From: Flavobacteriaceae bacterium
GTDB taxonomy: Bacteria; Bacteroidota; Bacteroidia; Flavobacteriales; Flavobacteriaceae
DNA: 11,208 nt
Direction: 5' to 3'
Assembly: GCA_029245825.1 (NCBI GenBank)
Contig: JAQWON010000039.1
Coordinates: forward strand, 1-11,208
Below are positions 7,045 through 11,208 of the stretch, one piece after another (the first letter of the stretch is position 1; every line of letters begins with the position of its first letter). The notes below the pieces were generated by a model that was given only the letters and a program-made list of their open reading frames with translations, was not told where the DNA came from and made no database searches. Both the position numbers and the translations under genes were made by a program.

Positions 7045-7573
7045 TGCCTAAAACTAAATCAATCTTGGATGTTTTTGGTAATAAATAACCAGGTAAGATT
7101 TTTTTGTCATTGAAACGTATTTCTAAAACCATATTCTTTCCAATATTATCTCTATAAAATATATCACCTAATTCAAAACCAACTGATTTTAATTTTGTCT
7201 CTGCATTTCTTTTAGTTATTTGAATTACATTAGGAATACTTACTTTTCTATATCCAGATGGATTAATGGTTAAATAAATTTTTCTATTTTTCTTGACATA
7301 ATCACCTGGCTTTGGAATTTGATCTAAAACACTTAGAGGAGAAAAATTAGGTGTAAATTTTGATGAATCAAGAACTTCAAATCTAAGCTTATTATCAATT
7401 ATTGTTTTCTTTGCATCATCTATTAAAACTCCAGTTAAATTAGGAACTTCTTCTAAATTATTGTGATAGGTGAAAAATTTCAAAAAAGCTAATAACAAGT
7501 AACAAAAAAAAATAAATCCTGCAAAAGCAAGGGTTAGGTGAAAAATAAAAGTTCTACTAAAAAAAAATCGCAT
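7025..7573 (-). CDS. Membrane-anchored PASTA domain protein
   Basis: A 182-residue protein with a short basic, Phe-rich N-terminus, one transmembrane helix (about 8-34) and two PASTA repeats facing the periplasm. PASTA 1 is at about 42-105, starting VPNLTG, with VLDQIPKPGDYVKK near its end. PASTA 2 is at about 111-178, starting IPNV and including TKRNAETKLKSVGFELGD. PASTA domains elsewhere sit on Ser/Thr kinases and penicillin-binding proteins and are linked to muropeptide or beta-lactam sensing; here there is no kinase or transpeptidase domain. Stand-alone PASTA proteins beside rluD and divergent from ddl are a recurrent Bacteroidota arrangement that I recall. A peptidoglycan-related role is inferred from the domain and from ddl next door. 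It contains an intact A9 run near its start. Confidence 0.9.
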   Translation of the reverse strand: MRFFFSRTFIFHLTLAFAGFIFFCYLLLAFLKFFTYHNNLEEVPNLTGVLIDDAKKTIIDNKLRFEVLDSSKFTPNFSPLSVLDQIPKPGDYVKKNRKIYLTINPSGYRKVSIPNVIQITKRNAETKLKSVGFELGDIFYRDNIGKNMVLEIRFNDKKILPGYLLPKTSKIDLVLGNGKKSK

Positions 7574-7664
7574 AAAAACAATAGCTCAATTAGTGTAAAG
7601 ATAATAAATAGGTTGTCTTATGGATTAATTTTAAATGCAATACCTTTGTTTAAAACAATATATC
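7574..7664. promoter_or_regulatory. Divergent control region between the PASTA-rluD and ddl-coaD units
   Basis: This 91-bp gap holds the ddl promoter element at 7641-7648 on the plus strand. For the minus strand the nearest candidate is TATCTTTA (7596-7603), one base off TAnnTTTG and without a clear -33 partner. A third of the gap might be read as coding if ddl were started at ATG 7635, but the promoter position argues against that. Confidence 0.4.
7641..7648 (+). promoter_or_regulatory. -7 element TACCTTTG ahead of ddl
   Basis: TACCTTTG matches the Bacteroidota -7 consensus TAnnTTTG exactly. The nearest upstream TTG is at 7613-7615, a gap of 25 bases and slightly longer than the usual 17-23, so the -33 half is weak. 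Transcription would begin near 7654-7656, about 10 nt before the ATG at 7665. Confidence 0.55.
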
Positions 7665-8651
7665 ATGGGCAAAAAAATTGTTGGAATTGCCATGGGCGGA
7701 TTCTCTTCTGAAAGAAAAATATCAATCAGAAGTGGTAATCAAGTATATGAAAATTTAGATCAAGAAAAATGGGAAATATATAAAGTAGAGGTTAATTCAA
7801 AAAATTGGTTTGTTGAATATGATAATAAAAAATTACCAATAGATAAAAGTAAGTTTAGTTTTTTAAAAAAAAACAAAGAATTGTTTTTTGATGTTATTTT
7901 TAATGCAATACATGGTTCGCCTGGAGAAGATGGAAAACTTGCTGGTATTTTAGAATCTTTAGATATCCCTTTTACAAGTTGTGATAGCAACTCGGCAGAA
8001 TTAACATTCAATAAAAAAAGATGCATTGATTTTGCAAAAGAAAATAATGTCTTAACGGCGAAATCTATTTTATTAAATAAAAATGATAACGTAAATATTG
8101 AAAAATTAATCAAAGAGATTGGACTTCCTTGTTTTGTAAAACCAAATTCGTCTGGAAGTAGCTTTGGAGTTAGTAGAATCAAATTTAAAGAAAACTTAAA
8201 TAATGGAATTAAATCCGCTTTTAAAGAAGGTAATGAAATAATTGTTGAATCTGAATTATAAGGTGTGGAGGTCTCTATAGGTGTTTATAGTAATCAAAAT
8301 GAAATTATTCCCCTTCCAATAACCGAAATAGTTTCAGAAAAAGATTTTTTTGATTATGAAGCTAAATATCAGGGTAAAGCAAAAGAAATCACCCCTGCTA
8401 ATATTTCAGAAGAAATAAAAAAAACGATTAATAAAATCTCAAAAGATCTCTATCAAAAACTAAATTTAAAAGGAATAATCAGGATCGATTTTATAATTGT
8501 TAATGACAAACCTCATCTTTTAGAAATAAATACTGTTCCTGGCCTGACTGAGGAAAGTATTATTCCAAAGCAAATTTCTGCTGCAAATATTTCTACTAAA
8601 GAACTTTTTGAATCTATGCTTTTATTAGCTTTGAATGAAAAAAAAAGATAA
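7665..8651 (+). pseudogene. ddl: D-alanine--D-alanine ligase, interrupted by one in-frame TAA
   Basis: This ATP-grasp ligase makes D-Ala-D-Ala for the peptidoglycan pentapeptide. The start is placed at ATG 7665 (MGKKIVGIAMGGFSSE) because that is the family's usual beginning and because a promoter element covers the alternative ATG at 7635. Visible motifs are AIHGSPGEDG (81-90), KPNSSGSSFG (159-168, ATP-binding loop), then after the break EVSIGVY, TEIVSEKDFFDYEAKY, R273 and D275 in GIIRIDFI, and EINTVPGLTEES (287-298) with catalytic/metal residues E287 and N289. Codon 199 (8259-8261) is TAA, yet the same frame continues without any shift to a normal end at 8649-8651, total 328 codons, the family length. 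The stop falls just after the adenine-binding hinge (VESEL), so the 198-residue product would lack the catalytic C-terminal half. Likely sequence error or very recent nonsense mutation. Confidence 0.92.
8259..8261 (+). other. Premature in-frame stop codon in ddl
   Basis: TAA stands between GAATTA and GGTGTGGAG, in the family position just before the Gly of the G-x-E-V/F segment, where homologues carry a variable polar residue such as Asn, Lys or Ser. One base change would give Lys, Gln or Glu. No other damage is visible nearby. Confidence 0.9.
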
Positions 8652-8655
8652 ACTA

Positions 8656-9108
8656 ATGAAAATTGCTGTTTTCCCAGGTTCATTTGACCCCATTACTTTA
8701 GGGCATCTAGATATTGTAAATAGAGGTATAAACTTATTTGATAAGATTATCATTGGAGTTGGTTCAAATAGCGAAAAAAAATATATGTTCCCGATAGTCA
8801 ATAGAATAGAATTTGTAAAAAAAACTTTTGAGACATTTCAATCTATTGAGATAGAAAGTTTTGAAGGCTTAACCATAGATTTTTGTAAGAAAAAAAATGC
8901 TGGTTTTATTCTAAGGGGAATAAGAAACCCTGGAGATTTTGAGTTTGAGAAAACTATAGCGCTAACCAACAGAAAACTTTCAGGTATAGAAACTATTTTT
9001 TTACCAACATCTCCGAGTACATCATACATTAGTAGTAGTATAGTCAGAGAAATTATTGCTAACAAAGGAGAGTATAAACATTTAGTCCCTAAAAATCTTG
9101 TGTTTTAA
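8656..9108 (+). CDS. coaD: Pantetheine-phosphate adenylyltransferase
   Basis: CoaD joins 4'-phosphopantetheine to AMP from ATP, giving dephospho-CoA, the penultimate step of coenzyme A synthesis in the cytoplasm. From ATG 8656 the product is 150 residues, the normal size. The nucleotidyltransferase motif T-x-G-H is T14-H17 within PGSFDPITLGH; RGIRNPGDFEFE (87-98) and ISSSIVRE (125-132) are the other family hallmarks. An in-frame ATG at 8635 would add seven Lys-rich residues overlapping the end of ddl; the later start is preferred because homologues begin directly with MK.AVFPGSFDP and it lies 4 bp after the ddl stop. It is probably cotranscribed with ddl. If the ddl stop is real, reduced translation through ddl could lower coaD expression by polarity. 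Confidence 0.95.
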   Translation: MKIAVFPGSFDPITLGHLDIVNRGINLFDKIIIGVGSNSEKKYMFPIVNRIEFVKKTFETFQSIEIESFEGLTIDFCKKKNAGFILRGIRNPGDFEFEKTIALTNRKLSGIETIFLPTSPSTSYISSSIVREIIANKGEYKHLVPKNLVF

Positions 9109-9122
9109 TTTATAAATTAAAA
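9103..9122. terminator. 20-bp perfect A+T palindrome between coaD and the NUDIX gene
   Basis: TTTTAATTTATAAATTAAAA is a perfect palindrome. It includes the coaD stop codon and ends one base before the stop of the convergent NUDIX gene. It could fold as an 8-bp hairpin with a 4-nt loop in either transcript, serving both genes as a weak terminator, but it has no G-C pair and A+T-rich sequence makes such palindromes less surprising. Confidence 0.35.
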
Positions 9123-9123
9123 T

Positions 9124-9720
9124 TTACAAGATCTGGTTTAATAAAACTTCAATATTTTTATAAGCGTTTTTCATAAGTAAATCAATTTCATTTTTATTTT
9201 TCCAAACAACTTTCTCAATTCCTTCATTTAATTGAGGAACTAATTGTCCATTATATGAGGTTTCCATCAAATACCAATATGTTTTCTTAAGTTTATATTT
9301 GTGATTTCTCTTGAAAATATGATAGGTTATGGGAAGTTGTTTTTTTACAATTAAATCTCTTACCGAAGTCTCTTCCCCTACTTCTCTAACTGCTGCATCA
9401 ATAATCATTTCATTTTTACGCATTCTACCCTTTGGAAGATCCCATTTTTTATTTCTATAAATAAATAAGTATTGATTTAATTCATTAATTACTAGTCCTC
9501 CTGCGGCTTCAACTATTGAAAAAAGTTTATTAAAATGCATTTCCAGCTTCTCCTTTTTCGGATGATATAAAACAACTGAACTTATACTTTTTTTCTTTAA
9601 AGCAGAAATAATTTTATCTGCAACAGAAAACTTAATGTAAAAAAGAGGACAGCTATCATCATTTTTAATTATCTGTGTACTTAAAATTATAGGTTTTTGA
9701 TTGAAAAAAACTTTATACAT
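9124..9720 (-). CDS. NUDIX hydrolase
   Basis: A 198-residue NUDIX-fold hydrolase; such enzymes cleave nucleoside diphosphates linked to other groups, and the substrate here is unknown. The Nudix box (G-x5-E-x7-R-E-U-x-E-E-x-G-U) is at 98-120: G98, E104, R112, E113, E116 and E117 are all present, but the second conserved Gly is Ser (S119). Metal-binding glutamates are therefore intact. An N-terminal extension of about 65 residues beginning MYKVFFNQKPI precedes the NUDIX domain (about 70-198), as in the flavobacterial proteins of this type that I recall, so this looks like a distinct lineage-specific subfamily. Its ATG faces that of pyrE with 8 bp between. Function beyond the fold is not assigned. 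Confidence 0.92.
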   Translation of the reverse strand: MYKVFFNQKPIILSTQIIKNDDSCPLFYIKFSVADKIISALKKKSISSVVLYHPKKEKLEMHFNKLFSIVEAAGGLVINELNQYLFIYRNKKWDLPKGRMRKNEMIIDAAVREVGEETSVRDLIVKKQLPITYHIFKRNHKYKLKKTYWYLMETSYNGQLVPQLNEGIEKVVWKNKNEIDLLMKNAYKNIEVLLNQIL

Positions 9721-9728
9721 TTACATTA

Positions 9729-10376
9729 ATGGTTTTTGATCACGACATAGCTATACAAACAGCTAAATATCTTTTACAAATAAATGCAATAAAATTGAAT
9801 ACTAAAAATTGTTTTCAATGGGCTAGTGGTTGGAAGTCTCCTATTTACTGTGATAATAGGCTTGCTTTGTCGTTTCCTGAGATAAGAAGTTATTTAACAA
9901 AATCAATTGCAGATCAAGTTATTTCAATTTATGGGAACCAAAATATTATTGCTGGAGTAGCGACTGGAGCCATTGGAATTGGAGCTCTGGTAGCAAATAA
10001 ATTAGATTCACCTTTCATATATGTAAGACCTGAACCAAAAAAACATGGAAGAAAAAATCAAATAGAGGGTCTCATTGCAAAAAATAAAAATGTGATTGTT
10101 CTAGAAGATCTTATATCAACTGGTATGAGTAGTTTGAATGCAATAAATATATTGAAAGACAATGGCATGAATGTTAAAGGAATGATTTCAATTTTTACCT
10201 ATGGTTTTAATTTTGCAATAAAAAAATTTCAATCTGAAAAAATACAAGTTAATTCACTTTCTAGTTACGACTTCTTGATTAATCAAGCTCTAAAAGATGG
10301 GTATATTTCTTCTAATCAACTTGAATTATTGAGTTCATGGAAAAAAAATCCTTCAAAATGGTCTCCAATTCAGTAA
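9729..10376 (+). CDS. pyrE: Orotate phosphoribosyltransferase
   Basis: PyrE transfers ribose-5-phosphate from PRPP to orotate, making OMP in de novo pyrimidine synthesis in the cytoplasm. The 215-residue product has the type I phosphoribosyltransferase fold: WASGWKSPIYCDNR (31-44) near the orotate site, YVRPEPKKHGRK (98-109) in the flexible catalytic loop, and the PRPP-binding motif VLEDLISTGMSS (124-135) with E126 and D127. The start MVFDHDIAIQTAKYLLQINA is typical of Bacteroidota PyrE. The upstream gap is only 8 bp, so the promoter must lie within the NUDIX 5' end; TACATTTA at 9716-9723 with TTTG at 9696-9699 (16-base gap) is the only weak candidate seen. The stop overlaps birA's by 7 bp. 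Confidence 0.95.
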   Translation: MVFDHDIAIQTAKYLLQINAIKLNTKNCFQWASGWKSPIYCDNRLALSFPEIRSYLTKSIADQVISIYGNQNIIAGVATGAIGIGALVANKLDSPFIYVRPEPKKHGRKNQIEGLIAKNKNVIVLEDLISTGMSSLNAINILKDNGMNVKGMISIFTYGFNFAIKKFQSEKIQVNSLSSYDFLINQALKDGYISSNQLELLSSWKKNPSKWSPIQ

Positions 10377-10399
10377 ATCATTTTAATTGTAGAATTGGA
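10364..10399. terminator. Inverted repeat over the pyrE/birA convergent ends
   Basis: TCCAATTC (10364-10371) and GAATTGGA (10392-10399) are perfect 8-bp arms around a 20-nt loop, which itself contains a TAAA/TTTA pairing. Both stop codons (10370-10376) lie at the left arm and loop. A T run follows on each strand only at a distance, so this is a plausible but non-canonical bidirectional terminator. Confidence 0.35.
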
Positions 10400-11107
10400 A
10401 AACATAAGAATTTCTTTTTTTTCATTTTGAAGAACTAGTTTGCCATCTAAATCAATTCCCATAATAGTAGCATTGAAAGTTTGATTATTAACTTCAAACT
10501 TAGAAAGTCGATTTTTAGCAAAAAGTAATTTTTCATACTCTCTAATCAAATATTCTTTGCTTTCGCTTTTACAAAATTTAAAAGATTCCATAAAAGAATT
10601 TAATAATAAGTTTAAAATAAATTCTAAATCAAACTCTTTCCCAGTCTTATTTAATACAGAACTAGCGCATTTAATATTATTGAAATCAGTCTGATTAATA
10701 TTTAACCCAACCCCTATAATTGAACCTACAATAGCATCTCCTTTAATGTAATTTTCAATCAAAACACCACAAATTTTTTTATCATCTGACAAAATGTCGT
10801 TAGGCCACTTTAGGCTTAAATTTGGAACATGGATTTTTTTTAAAGCATTTATAATTGCAGTTGAAACTGAACAATTAATTATAAATTGATCATTTACTTT
10901 TAATGACTTTAATACTTTAAAAAAACTAAAAGTTAGGTTTTTTCCCGGTTCAGACAACCATTTATTGCTTTTTTGACCTCTGCCCATTGTTTGTTCATTT
11001 GCCCATATCAAATCACCATCCATACATGTATTTTTATCATATTTTTCCTTCAACCAATCATTTGTAGAAGATATGGCATCAAGTTTGATTATATTGAAAT
11101 TGGACAT
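10370..11107 (-). CDS. birA: Biotin--[acetyl-CoA-carboxylase] ligase, monofunctional
   Basis: The 245-residue biotin protein ligase activates biotin as biotinyl-AMP and attaches it to the biotin carboxyl carrier protein, feeding fatty acid synthesis. Visible motifs are SSTN (13-16), EQT then GRGQ (42-45), W50 with PGKNL, KWPND (100-104) and KICGVLIE (111-118), whose K111 corresponds to the catalytic lysine. A small C-terminal beta domain ends the protein (about 200-245). The N-terminal winged-helix DNA-binding domain of E. coli BirA is absent, so it should not act as the bio operon repressor. It is divergent from rsfS across 55 bp and convergent with pyrE. The stop is TGA. Confidence 0.94.
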   Translation of the reverse strand: MSNFNIIKLDAISSTNDWLKEKYDKNTCMDGDLIWANEQTMGRGQKSNKWLSEPGKNLTFSFFKVLKSLKVNDQFIINCSVSTAIINALKKIHVPNLSLKWPNDILSDDKKICGVLIENYIKGDAIVGSIIGVGLNINQTDFNNIKCASSVLNKTGKEFDLEFILNLLLNSFMESFKFCKSESKEYLIREYEKLLFAKNRLSKFEVNNQTFNATIMGIDLDGKLVLQNEKKEILMFSNSTIKMIY

Positions 11108-11137
11108 TAATTCAAGTGTTTAGAACCTAAAAAGTAA

Positions 11138-11145
11138 TAAATTTG
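11138..11145 (+). promoter_or_regulatory. -7 element TAAATTTG ahead of rsfS
   Basis: TAAATTTG matches the TAnnTTTG consensus and lies 17 bp before the rsfS start, which would give a leader of about 10 nt. No TTG is found 17-23 bases upstream, so only the -7 half is supported. Confidence 0.4.
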
Positions 11146-11162
11146 TAAAATTAAAATATTAA

Positions 11163-11208
11163 ATGATAAAACTTAATTCTAATTTAAAAGAACTAATAGA
11201 AAGTATCA
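11163..11208 (+). CDS. rsfS: Start of probable ribosome silencing factor RsfS (partial, cut by window end)
   Basis: An ATG at 11163 opens a frame that reads MIKLNSNLKELIESI to the right edge, without a stop. Fifteen residues are too few to identify a family alone. The call rests on context: in Flavobacteriia the gene divergent from birA is commonly rsfS (ybeB/iojap family), usually followed by ftsH, and RsfS proteins begin with a short helix of this character. RsfS binds ribosomal protein L14 and blocks subunit joining during starvation. The upstream -7 element supports a real gene start here. Confidence 0.5.
   Translation, partial: MIKLNSNLKELIESI

Noticed and set aside
8259..8261. Alternative genetic code or programmed readthrough at the ddl TAA
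   Set aside because: Four intact genes end in TAA (O-methyltransferase, M1 peptidase, coaD, pyrE), as do yaaA and the NUDIX gene, so TAA is not reassigned. No stem-loop or readthrough context stands out after the codon.
8635..8655. Longer coaD start at 8635
   Set aside because: It would add MKKKDKL, which comes from the ddl tail and its A9 run; homologues start at the MK.AVFPG motif, which fits ATG 8656.
7760..9065. Minus-strand open frames at 7760-8182 and 8838-9065
   Set aside because: They are antisense to ddl and coaD, both recognised with strong motifs; no promoter or family signal supports them.
1..11208. Mobile element, CRISPR, defence island, tRNA/rRNA or biosynthetic cluster
   Set aside because: No transposase, integrase, regularly spaced repeats, toxin-antitoxin pair, cloverleaf or rRNA-like sequence was seen. 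The content is ordinary core genome with uniform base composition by eye.

Overview
The window reads as chromosomal housekeeping DNA from a member of the Flavobacteriia (Bacteroidota), most likely a compact, low-GC marine type. The evidence is strong A+T bias in every gene, very short intergenic gaps, no Shine-Dalgarno sequences ahead of start codons, several copies of the Bacteroidota -7 promoter element TAnnTTTG, and families or gene pairings typical of that group: DUF6702 with a CarboxypepD_reg-like protein and an M1 peptidase, a stand-alone PASTA protein with RluD next to ddl, and birA followed by rsfS. TAA, TAG and TGA all end intact genes, so the standard code applies.

Layout: (1) Positions 2-723, plus strand: the tail of an unidentified gene coupled through TAATG to a class I SAM O-methyltransferase. 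(2) Positions 4636-720, minus strand: a probable operon encoding a CarboxypepD_reg-like secreted protein, a DUF6702 protein, a secreted M1 zinc metallopeptidase and a TatA-type translocase subunit. (3) Positions 4736-5177, plus strand: a GNAT acetyltransferase broken by a frameshift in a run of ten A. (4) Positions 5935-5174, minus strand: yaaA, with its own promoter. (5) Positions 7573-6001, minus strand: a membrane-anchored two-PASTA protein overlapping rluD. (6) Positions 7665-9105, plus strand: ddl, interrupted by one in-frame TAA, then coaD. (7) Positions 9720-9124, minus strand: a NUDIX hydrolase, facing pyrE (9729-10376, plus) across 8 bp. (8) Positions 11107-10370, minus strand: birA lacking the repressor domain, divergent from the start of rsfS at the right edge.

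The genes cover unrelated core jobs: peptidoglycan precursor synthesis (ddl), CoA synthesis (coaD), pyrimidine synthesis (pyrE), biotinylation (birA), rRNA modification (rluD), ribosome silencing (rsfS), peroxide/iron stress (yaaA), and an envelope/secretion block (CarboxypepD_reg-like, DUF6702, M1, TatA). No mobile element, CRISPR array, tRNA, rRNA, toxin-antitoxin or defence gene is visible, and no gap without a gene exceeds about 100 bp.

I found no previously undescribed system. What merits a second look is the pair of lesions: a nonsense codon in ddl, normally essential, and a +1 frameshift in the GNAT gene. In both cases the coding sequence on each side is well preserved, which points to sequence or assembly error, or to very recent mutation. 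Lesser points are the tight convergent gene ends carrying small inverted repeats, and a DUF6702 protein predicted to begin with histidine once its signal peptide is removed.
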